Source: Pseudomonadota bacterium (GTDB lineage Bacteria > Bdellovibrionota > Bacteriovoracia > Bacteriovoracales > Bacteriovoracaceae). From it: a DNA stretch of 19,688 nucleotides. Positions 1 to 8,265 of the stretch are shown here, piece by piece. The position numbers and the translations under genes were made by a program. The notes beneath the pieces are model-generated. The model was not told the origin of the DNA. It saw only the letters and a list, made by a program, of their open reading frames with translations, and searched no databases. Location: contig JAEYUK010000271.1 of assembly GCA_023432655.1 (NCBI GenBank), positions 1-19,688 on the forward strand, in the 5' to 3' direction. Numbering within the stretch: position 1 is the first letter of the stretch; each line of letters starts with the position of its first letter.

Positions 1-1932
1 AATCTTATGAATGAGTGTTGATTTGCCTGAGCCAGAAACACCTGTAATACAAGCCATACCTCCTAAAGGAAGTTTAAGCGTTACATCTTTAAGATTATGC
101 TCACGGGCCTTGTTAAGAACAATATGGGTCTCGAGGCTTCTCCTCTTTTTTGGAACTTCAATTTTTTTAGAACCAACCAAATACATCCCGGTGATACTTT
201 CTTTATTCTTTTTTACTTCTTCGGGTGTACCGGAAGCCACAACTGTCCCCCCATGTATACCCGCCCCGGGACCCATATCAATCAGGTAGTCACTGGCGTT
301 CATGGTATCTTCATCGTGTTCAACGACGAGTACGGTGTTTCCCAGGTTTCTAAGATTGATAAGAGTTTGTATCAGCTTTTCATTATCTCGTTGATGGAGT
401 CCAATGCTGGGCTCATCCAGAACATAGAGAACCCCTGACAAGGCAGAGCCAATTTGGGTTGCTAAGCGAATACGCTGGGATTCACCACCTGAAAGAGTCA
501 CGGCATCTCGATTTAACGTCAGGTAATTTAGCCCAACATTCAGTAGAAATTTTAAGCGGTCACGGACTTCTTTTAATACTTTTTCAGCAATGATCGCTCT
601 ATTGCCGGTGAACTTAAGTTTATTAAAGAAATCGTGGGCATCCTGTATGGATAAATCACAGACTTCCATAATGGAGAGCCCTTCAACGGTAGCCGCAAGT
701 GCGAAAGGATTAAGTTTTTGACCTTTGCAGCCGGGGCATTTTTTGATGATCATATACTCTTCAAGATCACCGCGCGTTTTCTCAGATTCAGACTCGTTAT
801 ACTTTTTTTCTAACCAACTAACGATCCCGGGAAACTCTTTTTTAAAGTTCCATGAGGAGTTTTCGGATTCAAACTTGTAGGTGTAAACCTTATCTCCCCC
901 GTAATAGAGGATCGTTTTAAATTTTTCAGAAAGTTTTTTATAAGGTTTTTCAACATCGACTTTTTCAGCCGCCGCTACTGAGCGAACCATTTGCCATAAA
1001 AAGGAATTCTTTTTAACAATGGGCATAGCCCCTTCTTCCAGTGAAAGATTTTCATCTATGAGTAAGCTCTCCACGTCGAAACGTTTTGATATTCCCAGTC
1101 CATTACACTGAGGACAGGCACCGATAGGCGAATTAAATGAAAAAAGACGCGGTTCGAGATCGGGATAACTTTTACCGGATTTGAAAGAATAATTGTTTTC
1201 GGAATAAAAATGTTCTTCATCATTGGCGAGAAGCACTAAATAACCATCGGACAAACTTAAGGCCTGTTCCACGGATTCAGTCAGGCGAGATTCAATCCCC
1301 TCTTTCATCACCAGGCGATCAATGACGATATCAATATTATTTAAGCGAGCTTTATTGATATTTAAATTGTCTTCTAAATTAAGAATCTCTCCGTTAATAC
1401 GAATTCGAGAAAAGCCCATACTGGCGTATTTCGCCATTTCTTCTTTGTGCTCACCTTTCTTCGATCTGATTACTGGAGATAAAATTTGTAGCTTAGTACC
1501 GGTTTTAAATTTACGAATGGATTCGACAATTTGCTGAGGCGATTGCTTGGCGACTTTTTCTCCTGTTTCAGGACAATGAGCATCACCTAAACGAGCATAA
1601 AGAAGTCTTAGATAATCATAAATTTCTGTAATGGTTCCCACTGTTGAACGGGGATTCTTATTCGTAGATTTTTGATCGATGGCGATGGCGGGTGAAAGCC
1701 CGGTGATGCTTTCAACTTCTGGTGCTTCCACCTGTCCTATGAACTGGCGGGCATAACTTGAGAGAGATTCAATGTATCTTCGTTGTCCTTCAGCATAGAT
1801 GGTATCAAAGGCCAGAGACGATTTTCCGGAGCCTGATGGACCAGTAATCACTGTTAACGAGTGTCGAGGAAGAGCAACATCAATGTTCTTTAAATTATGT
1901 ACTTTGGCCTTAGTTACTTGAATCTTTTCCAT
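1..1932 (-). CDS. uvrA: UvrA, excinuclease ABC subunit A (C-terminal part beyond window)
   Basis: This is the damage-sensing ATPase of nucleotide excision repair, which loads UvrB onto DNA lesions as a UvrA2 dimer. The frame is open from the ATG at 1932 to the window edge, giving 644 residues of a protein usually about 940 long. Visible motifs are the first Walker A GPSGSGKS (31-38), the ABC signature LSGGESQR (480-487) followed by VLDEPSIGLH, and the second Walker A GVSGSGKST (631-639) at the very edge. CxxC pairs stand at 273-276 (CPQC) and 399-402 (CPGC). The first half of the usual four-cysteine finger is S249-F-K-S252 instead of CxxC, which is unusual. The start is supported by an AAGAAGG Shine-Dalgarno six bases upstream, inside the end of pdxA; the two genes overlap by 23 bases in different frames. 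It is the last visible gene of the mfd-led unit. Confidence 0.97.
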   Translation of the reverse strand, partial: MEKIQVTKAKVHNLKNIDVALPRHSLTVITGPSGSGKSSLAFDTIYAEGQRRYIESLSSYARQFIGQVEAPEVESITGLSPAIAIDQKSTNKNPRSTVGTITEIYDYLRLLYARLGDAHCPETGEKVAKQSPQQIVESIRKFKTGTKLQILSPVIRSKKGEHKEEMAKYASMGFSRIRINGEILNLEDNLNINKARLNNIDIVIDRLVMKEGIESRLTESVEQALSLSDGYLVLLANDEEHFYSENNYSFKSGKSYPDLEPRLFSFNSPIGACPQCNGLGISKRFDVESLLIDENLSLEEGAMPIVKKNSFLWQMVRSVAAAEKVDVEKPYKKLSEKFKTILYYGGDKVYTYKFESENSSWNFKKEFPGIVSWLEKKYNESESEKTRGDLEEYMIIKKCPGCKGQKLNPFALAATVEGLSIMEVCDLSIQDAHDFFNKLKFTGNRAIIAEKVLKEVRDRLKFLLNVGLNYLTLNRDAVTLSGGESQRIRLATQIGSALSGVLYVLDEPSIGLHQRDNEKLIQTLINLRNLGNTVLVVEHDEDTMNASDYLIDMGPGAGIHGGTVVASGTPEEVKKNKESITGMYLVGSKKIEVPKKRRSLETHIVLNKAREHNLKDVTLKLPLGGMACITGVSGSGKSTLIHKI

Positions 1933-2845
1933 ATGAGACCTTCTTAAACAGTGTCACTGCTTCTTTAAGAGCGTAAGCGCAACCACGGTAATCGGCTTGA
2001 TTTTTTCCAAACAGGCCGAATGAAGTACCATGATCCGGACTAAAGCGTGGATAAGGTAACCCCAAGGTTATGTTGGAACCAATGAAACCTTGAAGCCCTT
2101 TAAAAACTCCTAAACCTTGGTCATGAAATAAATAAACCAATAGGTCCTCGGAGGATTTTTTTTCCAAGAGCATTGTATCACCTGGAATTGGACCCTTGAT
2201 ATCTAATTTAAACTTTGAACTGATACGGGAAATGGCCGCCGCAATTCGTGGGTCTTCATGCCCAATGAGACCTTGCTCCCCCGCATGAGGATTAAGCCCC
2301 GATACCAGGATGCACTTAATCGGCCAGTTCCACTTTTGAAACGTTGTGATGGCCGCGGCTAATCTTGAGTAGATTATTTCTTCCGTCATGAGTTGCGACA
2401 ATTTATTAATGGGCACATGATCGGAAAGGAGTAAAAGTTTTAGCTTAGGTGATGAGAAAAACATTCCTAATTCGGGCCTTCGGTAAAAGGCACGGAAATA
2501 CTCGGTGTGGCCAGGAAAGCCAGGAAACTGGTCTTTAGAGGTTGGTAGCGTGAAAAGAACTCCACCACTTTCACAAAGCTTCATCCCCATTTCCAAGGCG
2601 GTAAAACTTTGCGAGTAATTGACCTCTTGTAACCATGAGACCTGAATCTGCCGACCTCCGAGAATAATGGCCTCTTGTTGGAGTGTGAACGGAATTCTGA
2701 GTGACTCCAGGGTCTTTGTAACTGAAGCCTTGAAGCCCAGTAGTTTAAGAAGTGATAAGTCTTCACTGCTCATCATAAGACAAGCCTTGAAGAAAACTTC
2801 CATCCCAATACCTTGTTCGTGGCCCTGGGTGATGTAAACTTTCAT
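1910..2845 (-). CDS. pdxA: 4-hydroxythreonine-4-phosphate dehydrogenase (PdxA)
   Basis: PdxA oxidises 4-phosphohydroxy-L-threonine in the DXP-dependent pathway to pyridoxal 5'-phosphate and uses a divalent metal at a site shared between dimer subunits. The 311-residue product is slightly shorter than the E. coli enzyme (329). The three metal-ligand histidines can be placed at H143 (SDHVP), H187 (GLNPHAGE) and H241 (FHDQG). Other family signatures are GHTE at 112-115, NITLGLP at 258-264 and DHGTSFGL at 271-278. The N-terminus is divergent: the usual PGDPAGIGPE-like motif reads QGHEQGIGME (7-16). The ATG follows the stop of the upstream surA-like gene by one base (TAATATG) and no Shine-Dalgarno is evident, so translation is probably coupled by re-initiation. 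A related dehydrogenase with altered substrate is possible, but the metal site is intact. Confidence 0.9.
   Translation of the reverse strand: MKVYITQGHEQGIGMEVFFKACLMMSSEDLSLLKLLGFKASVTKTLESLRIPFTLQQEAIILGGRQIQVSWLQEVNYSQSFTALEMGMKLCESGGVLFTLPTSKDQFPGFPGHTEYFRAFYRRPELGMFFSSPKLKLLLLSDHVPINKLSQLMTEEIIYSRLAAAITTFQKWNWPIKCILVSGLNPHAGEQGLIGHEDPRIAAAISRISSKFKLDIKGPIPGDTMLLEKKSSEDLLVYLFHDQGLGVFKGLQGFIGSNITLGLPYPRFSPDHGTSFGLFGKNQADYRGCAYALKEAVTLFKKVSYGKDSSN
1939..1945 (-). promoter_or_regulatory. Shine-Dalgarno site of uvrA
   Basis: AAGAAGG on the minus strand lies six bases before the uvrA ATG and within the coding sequence of pdxA. It fixes the uvrA start at 1932 and implies independent ribosome loading despite the gene overlap. 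Confidence 0.75.
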
Positions 2846-2846
2846 A

Positions 2847-3773
2847 TTAGATCAAAGTTTTAATGTAGTAGTTTGAATATTCACGATCAAACCAGTTGTC
2901 GCTCACAGATTTGCCTTTCGACATAAAGATCTCATTTTGAATTTGATCCTTATGTTTTAGAAAATCCTGGGATTCAACCAGATCTTTTTTCTGAACGTAA
3001 AAGACATGGAGATATTTATTGAGAGAAATGGATTTTGAAAAAGACCCTTCGGCAGTGGTTTTCAAAATTTTAGCGAGCTCTTTAGCAAGACCATCTTCAT
3101 TGAGATTATCGAGTTGATTGGTTTCAAGGCTTCGGTATTCTTCAGGTAGTTTCCCGGTTAACTGATAATCCTTTAAGACCGCTAGGAAGCGCTCTTCATT
3201 TTTATCAATTAATTTTTCTTCTGAGATATAGAAATCAACCAGGTTGTACTTAAAAGAAAGAGCATTGTTTGTCGTATTTCTACGGTAGTACTCGTTCTTA
3301 ATCTCTTGTTCGGTCACTGAAATTAAAGGAGCAATAATTCTTTGTGCGAAGATGTTGTATTCCATCGTTTCGCGAATCACTTCAAAATACTCTTCATATG
3401 TCAGTCCCTTAGTTTTAAGGAACTCTAAAAGGTCAGCACGACGAAGCCCAATGCGCTCTTCGGTCATTTTAATTCTCGACTCCACCGCATCATCATTAAT
3501 CACGTACCCTTGGGCATTGATTTTATCCCTGATGATGAAAGAGCGGATAACCGTGTCGATTAAGGCTTTCTGATTGTAGGTCTTGGCACTGTAAATAAGT
3601 GGTGAAACTTCCCGACGAGCTTCTAATGTCGCTTCAATACGCTGGATTTCAGATAAGGAAATCACACGTGTATTTACGACAGCGACGATTTTATCGAGGA
3701 GTACAGGGGCTGAGTTTTTAACCTGGGCATGAGCAAAGCTCATACCCAGAAGAAGAATTAAAATTAATTTCAC
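2847..3773 (-). CDS. SurA N-terminal-domain periplasmic chaperone, degenerate PPIase region
   Basis: The 308-residue product starts at a GTG and carries a signal peptide (hydrophobic 3-15, likely cleavage after AHA). Residues 26-155 resemble the SurA N-terminal chaperone domain, beginning LDKIVAVVNTRVISLSEIQ, the part that in SurA binds unfolded outer-membrane proteins. Residues 170-262 sit where a parvulin domain would be, but the GGDLG-type motif and the QxGxHI-type strand are absent, so it is probably a chaperone without isomerase activity. It lies 12 bases after an intact parvulin gene and one base before pdxA. No clear Shine-Dalgarno precedes the GTG; a TATAAT hexamer (minus strand, 3785-3790) overlapping the previous stop could be an internal -10. 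The SurA-family assignment is good; the exact function is inferred. Confidence 0.8.
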   Translation of the reverse strand: MKLILILLLGMSFAHAQVKNSAPVLLDKIVAVVNTRVISLSEIQRIEATLEARREVSPLIYSAKTYNQKALIDTVIRSFIIRDKINAQGYVINDDAVESRIKMTEERIGLRRADLLEFLKTKGLTYEEYFEVIRETMEYNIFAQRIIAPLISVTEQEIKNEYYRRNTTNNALSFKYNLVDFYISEEKLIDKNEERFLAVLKDYQLTGKLPEEYRSLETNQLDNLNEDGLAKELAKILKTTAEGSFSKSISLNKYLHVFYVQKKDLVESQDFLKHKDQIQNEIFMSKGKSVSDNWFDREYSNYYIKTLI

Positions 3774-3785
3774 TAACCAAGGATA

Positions 3786-4592
3786 TTATAAAAGATTTGG
3801 GTTTGTCTTGATTTCCGCGTCCTTAGCGAGATTTTTAAAGTAATTTTCGATCATCGCGTCTCTTTTGGTGTCGTAAATGATCTTTTTGTAGAGGTTTTTG
3901 TCGATCTGATCGTATGACTTAACGCCTACAACTTTAATAATGTGGTAACCCATCTGAGTTCTGACTGGTTTGGAGATAAAACCAACCTTCTGACCTTTGA
4001 TGGCTTCATAATATTCAGGAGCTAAACGCGTTGGAGGCTGAAAACCTAGGTCTCCACCAACTGGGGCCGTCGAAGTTTGGGAAAACTTGTTGGCATACTT
4101 AGCAAAGCTATCTGGTTCTTTCTGAAGAATGTTATAAATTTCTGAGCTCTGTGTAAGAGCAGCTTTAACTTCTTCAGGAGTCGGCTCTGCTCTTAAGCGG
4201 TAAAGAATGTGGGCCGTACGATACTCTTTATTAGTCTCGTAGTACTTCTTTACGTCTTCATCAGTAACGTTAATTTTTTTAAATTCATTCTCTAAATCTT
4301 TTGAGATTTGAGCATGGAAGAGGATGTCTTCTTGTTTGGCAATCACTTCTGGATCTTTATTAAGACCAGTTTTCTTCGCCTTCTGAATGCCAAGTTGACG
4401 GTTAATCAAATCTTGTAGAGAAGTTTCTTTGGTGATTTTTCTTTGACCTACAAACTTGAGATTTTGCAGATGATATTCTTCAAACTGTTTTTTAGTAATG
4501 GATTGGCCATTAACAGTTGCGACTACTTGATTTTGAGCAATGGCCGGCATGGCCAAGGCGACAGCAATAATTGCTAAAGAAAGTTTTTTCAT
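3786..4592 (-). CDS. Exported parvulin-type peptidyl-prolyl cis-trans isomerase (PpiC/SurA family)
   Basis: This is a periplasmic folding factor that should isomerise prolyl bonds in exported proteins. The 268-residue product has a clean signal peptide (MKKLSLAIIA..., cleavage near AIA-Q20, with no lipobox cysteine). A SurA-like N-terminal domain follows, starting VVATVNGQSITKKQFEEY (23-40), then one rotamase domain at about 124-224. That domain shows AHIL (127-130), GGDLGF (179-184) and QMGYHIIKV (213-221), the hallmarks of an intact parvulin fold. An ATG two codons upstream (4598) is possible, but AGGG is spaced six bases from the 4592 ATG and abuts the other one, so I chose 4592. It stands between mfd (41 bases) and the surA-like gene (12 bases), suggesting paired secretory chaperones made from one transcript. 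Confidence 0.9.
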   Translation of the reverse strand: MKKLSLAIIAVALAMPAIAQNQVVATVNGQSITKKQFEEYHLQNLKFVGQRKITKETSLQDLINRQLGIQKAKKTGLNKDPEVIAKQEDILFHAQISKDLENEFKKINVTDEDVKKYYETNKEYRTAHILYRLRAEPTPEEVKAALTQSSEIYNILQKEPDSFAKYANKFSQTSTAPVGGDLGFQPPTRLAPEYYEAIKGQKVGFISKPVRTQMGYHIIKVVGVKSYDQIDKNLYKKIIYDTKRDAMIENYFKNLAKDAEIKTNPNLL

Positions 4593-4598
4593 ACACAT

Positions 4599-4602
4599 CC
4601 CT
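4599..4602 (-). promoter_or_regulatory. Shine-Dalgarno that decides the parvulin gene start
   Basis: AGGG on the minus strand is six bases from the ATG at 4592 but directly adjacent to the ATG at 4598. Spacing favours the downstream ATG as the translation start. Confidence 0.55.
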
Positions 4603-4605
4603 GTG

Positions 4606-4629
4606 GTTTTTATTCAATCTAATAAAAAC
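4606..4629. repeat. AT-rich perfect inverted repeat in the mfd-parvulin gap
   Basis: Two nine-base arms, GTTTTTATT and AATAAAAAC, are perfect complements separated by six bases, inside the 41-base gap after the mfd stop. On the transcribed minus strand no T-run follows the stem, so it does not look like a standard intrinsic terminator. It could be a weak attenuating or mRNA-processing hairpin, or a chance product of AT richness. Confidence 0.4.
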
Positions 4630-4633
4630 AGTA

Positions 4634-7600
4634 TCATACACCCATTTCTGCTGCAATATGTTTTGCAAACTCATAAAGCACGGTATGACTCACTGGCTCT
4701 TTAAAGAGCGCATTCACAGAAGAATCAGGATTCATCTTGTAAAACTTCGGCTTATTAATGAAGAAGTTCAACATCTTATCTCTTAGCTGATGATTCCAGT
4801 TGAGTATTTCTTGATCGAAGAAAAGACCAATCTGGGACCCGGAAACTTTGACCAGTCGAAGGCCCAATGGTTGGAAAATTATTCTCGAACGCAGGATAGA
4901 ATAAAGAGCTTCTAACTCTTTTGGTGTGATTCCGAAGGCATCGTTGAGTTCTCCAATGATGTCCTCCAAACGCCCTAGTTCATTACAATTAGAAAGACGT
5001 TTGTAGTATTTGAGTCTGAGCGAATGATCAGGGATATAAGAGTTGGGAATATAAGCAGACCATGGCGCCTGAATTTCAATATTTTTAACAGAGATTTTCT
5101 GCTCACCTTTTAATTCCTGGATCGCTTCCTGGAGAAGATCCATGTAGAACTCCAGACCAATCGCTTCAATGTGACCAGATTGCTCGCCTCCTAAAATATC
5201 CCCAGCACCTCGAATCTCCATATCTGACGAAGCTAAGGCAAATCCGGAACCCATCTCAGCATAAGTTTGCAGGGCCTGTAATCTTCTTTGAGCTGTCTCG
5301 TTAAGAATTTTATTTTCGGGAACAATAAAGTAAGCGTAGGCCTTTCGGTCAGATCGACCAATCCTTCCTCTTAATTGATGAAGCTGTGCCAGACCATAAG
5401 TATCTGCGCGATCAATGATCATAGTGTTAGCATTAGGAATATCGATACCAGACTCAATGATGGTCGTTGCTAAAAGAATGTCAGATTTATGATCGTAAAA
5501 ATCATTGATTCTCTTTTCTAGTTCCCGCTCATTCATTTGCCCATGGGTTACACTGATCCTGGCATTAGGAACGAGCTTCTTTAAGTAGAGTTCATGTTCC
5601 TCAATATCGTGAACACGATTATGGACATAATAAATTTGTCCGCCCCGGGAAAGTTCTTTTTCAATCGCCGACTTGAGAGTCAGGTCATCCTCTTTTATTA
5701 TGTAAGATTTTATGGCCTGTCGGCGCGGCGGAGCAGTTTGAATGAGGGAGAGATCACGAATACCTAAAAAGGATAACTGTAATGTTCTGGGAATAGGAGT
5801 TGCGGTCATGGTTAAGACATCTACTCCGGACTTCAAGACTTTTAATTTTTCTTTGTGGGCCACACCAAAACGGTGCTCTTCATCGATGATTAATAAACCC
5901 AGGTCATGAAATTCAAGTTTGTCAGACAGTACTGCATGGGTACCAATCAGGATATCAACTTTCCCTTCCGCAACTTGAACCATCACCTCATTTTTTTGTT
6001 TGGTGGTTTTAAATCGAGAAATGAAATTAATATTGACCGGGAAGTTTTCAAATCTTTTAACAAATGAATGATAATGCTGAAGAGCTAGAACGGTCGTTGG
6101 GACTAAAACCACAACCTGTTTTTTATCCAGCACCGCTTTCATCGCAGCTCTCATTGCCACTTCAGTTTTACCAAACCCCACGTCACCGCACACCAGTCGG
6201 TCCATCGGATACTGATTCTGCATATCTTCTAAGACATCCTGAATGGCCTTTTGCTGGTCAGGAGTTTCTTCAAAAGCAAATGAGAGTTCAAACTCTTTAA
6301 ACATATGATCAGGCGGAGAAAAGGGGTAACCACCTTTGAGCTTTCTCTCGGCTTGAAGTTTTAACAGATCGAAGGCCAATTTTTTTACAGAGCCACGGGC
6401 CTTCTGCTTAAGTTCAGAAAACTTTTTTGATTTAAGTGAGGCAACCTTGAGACCACTAGAAGAGTCCGCATGTTTTTGAACCAGGTTTAATTTATAAACA
6501 GGAACATAAACCTTATCGTTATCTTCATAGAGAATAACAAGATAATCACTTTGTTGATCACCGGCCTGGATGGTTTCTAACCCTTTATAAATCCCAACTC
6601 CGTAATCCCGGTGGATAACATAGTCATTGATTTTAAGGGTTGCTAATTGTTCAGCGAAAAGATCTTTGTTTACAGATTTTACCTGTTTCGCCTTTTTTTT
6701 CTTAATAGAGAAAAAGTCCCCTTCAGATAAAACAAAAATATGTTCGTTCTTATAGTAAAAACCTTCGTCCAGTTTGCCGTAAACAAATTGAAGCCTTGTG
6801 CCGATTTCCGTTAAGCCGTTTTCTTCAAGTAGATATTGTAATTCTTGTCTGGCGTTTTCTGATTTGTAATTAACCAGAAGATGACCCCGGACATTAAGCT
6901 CTTTTTTTAAGATGCTTAAACATCCCTTAATATAATCAAAACGATTTTCCGGGATTTTCCCCGCAAGCTGGAGCTTAGTCTGGAAGTAGGATTTTAGTTT
7001 TTGAAAATTTAAATGGAGCTCTTTATCGAAAGGAGTGTCTAGGTTTACAGCAATATCGAGCTGGTCAATGTACAACTTTTTAAAATCTAAATTCGGTAGT
7101 TGTTCGCGGTAAAAGAATTCCGGTCCAGGGATAACAGATGAACTCTCTACATCACTTGAAAGAAGTTTATAGTCATCATGTTGGGAGGCCATAAAAAGCT
7201 CAAATGACTTGAGACCATTATCAAAGTTAAAAAAAGAAACTTTACTTTTCTTCGGTAGAAAATCAAAAAGTGTGTTCGGTTTTTCAAAAAAAAGCGGAAT
7301 ATATAAAGGATAGTTTTCGAAAAGTTGGCCTTCGTTAATTCTACCTAGTAATTGTTTTCTGGCTTCATACTTATTTTTAAAAGCAGGCTGGGCCTGCGGT
7401 AAATTAGAGCGAAGTCGAGAAGCATAAGGATCCTGAGTAAGAAAGCCCGCACCTGGAATGATGGATAGTTCCTGGTAGGTAATTTCCCGATTGGTCTTTT
7501 GAGTTTCAACATCGATAGCGAAAATTTCTTCGATTAAATCATCAAAATAATGAAGTCGCACAGGCGGATGGGAAATGGGAAAAATATCGAAAATCTCCCC

Positions 7601-8170
7601 TCTTCTGGAGAAGGTTCCTGGCTCTTCAATGGTACTCGAAGGGAAATAACCGAGCTCAGTGAGTTTTTTTGCCAGATCGAAAGGTGAAACGATGTCGTCT
7701 TTTTTGATATGAAATCGATTATTTTTAAAAAATTCTTGATCCGGGCCCAGTAATGAAGCTGCTTCGAGGGTCGTTACAATTAGGAGTGGAGTGTTATTTT
7801 GTAATTTTTGAAGCACTGACCAACGCTGGAGCAGTAGAGTCTCGGAAGAAATGATCGAACTATAGAGAGCGTGATTGTGCCCCGGGTAAAAAGAAATATT
7901 CTTTAAATGTTTTAGCGCGTCGTAAACTTCTTCGGCTTCATCTTGATCAGAACAAACAAGAAGGTGTGTGGAATCAAACAGTTGGCCCGAAAAATAACTC
8001 CCCGCAAGAAGACACCACTGATTTGGGGTAACCCCTTTCAGTGCCAGCTCTGGCTGCTGCTGTAACCAATAATTAATTTTATTTGAAATTCCACTAAACA
8101 AGGTCACGTTAAATCCTGATGAAATAGGTATATTTTCATTCTGTTTTTTACAATTGCCCTGCTTAGACAT
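4634..8170 (-). CDS. mfd: Transcription-repair coupling factor Mfd
   Basis: Mfd pushes stalled RNA polymerase off damaged DNA and recruits UvrA2-UvrB. The 1178-residue length is typical. Residues about 20-250 form the UvrB-like module (EEPGTFSRRGEIFDIFP at 182-198). The RNA-polymerase-interacting domain starts near INDYVIHRDYGVGIYKG (514-530) and ends at VYVPVYKLNLV. The superfamily 2 translocase has Walker A GDVGFGKTE (662-670), DEEH (763-766), TATPIPRTL (789-797) and QLRGRIGR (932-939). The translocation (TRG) motif and C-terminal UvrA-masking domain follow (SSDMEIRGAGDILGGEQSG, 981-999). The ATG at 8170 has only a weak GACGAG upstream. It is the first gene of the minus-strand unit ending in uvrA and is divergent from nuoA. 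Confidence 0.98.
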   Translation of the reverse strand: MSKQGNCKKQNENIPISSGFNVTLFSGISNKINYWLQQQPELALKGVTPNQWCLLAGSYFSGQLFDSTHLLVCSDQDEAEEVYDALKHLKNISFYPGHNHALYSSIISSETLLLQRWSVLQKLQNNTPLLIVTTLEAASLLGPDQEFFKNNRFHIKKDDIVSPFDLAKKLTELGYFPSSTIEEPGTFSRRGEIFDIFPISHPPVRLHYFDDLIEEIFAIDVETQKTNREITYQELSIIPGAGFLTQDPYASRLRSNLPQAQPAFKNKYEARKQLLGRINEGQLFENYPLYIPLFFEKPNTLFDFLPKKSKVSFFNFDNGLKSFELFMASQHDDYKLLSSDVESSSVIPGPEFFYREQLPNLDFKKLYIDQLDIAVNLDTPFDKELHLNFQKLKSYFQTKLQLAGKIPENRFDYIKGCLSILKKELNVRGHLLVNYKSENARQELQYLLEENGLTEIGTRLQFVYGKLDEGFYYKNEHIFVLSEGDFFSIKKKKAKQVKSVNKDLFAEQLATLKINDYVIHRDYGVGIYKGLETIQAGDQQSDYLVILYEDNDKVYVPVYKLNLVQKHADSSSGLKVASLKSKKFSELKQKARGSVKKLAFDLLKLQAERKLKGGYPFSPPDHMFKEFELSFAFEETPDQQKAIQDVLEDMQNQYPMDRLVCGDVGFGKTEVAMRAAMKAVLDKKQVVVLVPTTVLALQHYHSFVKRFENFPVNINFISRFKTTKQKNEVMVQVAEGKVDILIGTHAVLSDKLEFHDLGLLIIDEEHRFGVAHKEKLKVLKSGVDVLTMTATPIPRTLQLSFLGIRDLSLIQTAPPRRQAIKSYIIKEDDLTLKSAIEKELSRGGQIYYVHNRVHDIEEHELYLKKLVPNARISVTHGQMNERELEKRINDFYDHKSDILLATTIIESGIDIPNANTMIIDRADTYGLAQLHQLRGRIGRSDRKAYAYFIVPENKILNETAQRRLQALQTYAEMGSGFALASSDMEIRGAGDILGGEQSGHIEAIGLEFYMDLLQEAIQELKGEQKISVKNIEIQAPWSAYIPNSYIPDHSLRLKYYKRLSNCNELGRLEDIIGELNDAFGITPKELEALYSILRSRIIFQPLGLRLVKVSGSQIGLFFDQEILNWNHQLRDKMLNFFINKPKFYKMNPDSSVNALFKEPVSHTVLYEFAKHIAAEMGV

Positions 8171-8265
8171 TTGCTCGTCACATTTAAAATAACATCTTTC
8201 CTAAATTCAACATCTTTTGTATCTTAAACTTACTTTTTTGCGACCTTAATGCAGTGGAGACTTCC
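8171..8265. promoter_or_regulatory. Divergent promoter region between mfd and nuoA
   Basis: This gap must hold the promoters for both flanking transcription units. For mfd the best candidate on the minus strand is TTGAAT (8205-8210) and TTAAAT (8182-8187) with a 17-base spacer; each hexamer matches the sigma-70 consensus at four of six positions. It would start transcription only a few bases before the mfd ATG. For nuoA I see only weak AT-rich candidates around 8217-8249. No operator-like palindrome stands out. Confidence 0.45.
8256..8260 (+). promoter_or_regulatory. Shine-Dalgarno of nuoA
   Basis: GGAGA is five bases before the ATG at 8266. It overlaps a GTG at 8254 that could extend the frame by four codons, so the ribosome site argues for the ATG as the start. 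Confidence 0.7.

Noticed and set aside
11..438. Plus-strand open frames at the left edge
   Set aside because: They lie antisense to the clearly conserved uvrA coding sequence (LSGGE and Walker motifs) and show no recognisable protein features.
3785..3790. TATAAT (minus strand) as a firm promoter for the surA-like gene
   Set aside because: It overlaps the stop of the upstream gene, where AT-rich sequence is expected, and no -35 hexamer fits.
4606..4629. Inverted repeat after mfd as a true terminator
   Set aside because: The stem is AT-rich and no T-run follows on the minus strand, so termination between mfd and the parvulin gene is not supported.
8254..8265. GTG at 8254 as the start of nuoA
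   Set aside because: It overlaps the GGAGA ribosome site that is correctly spaced for the ATG at 8266, and the family N-terminus fits the ATG.
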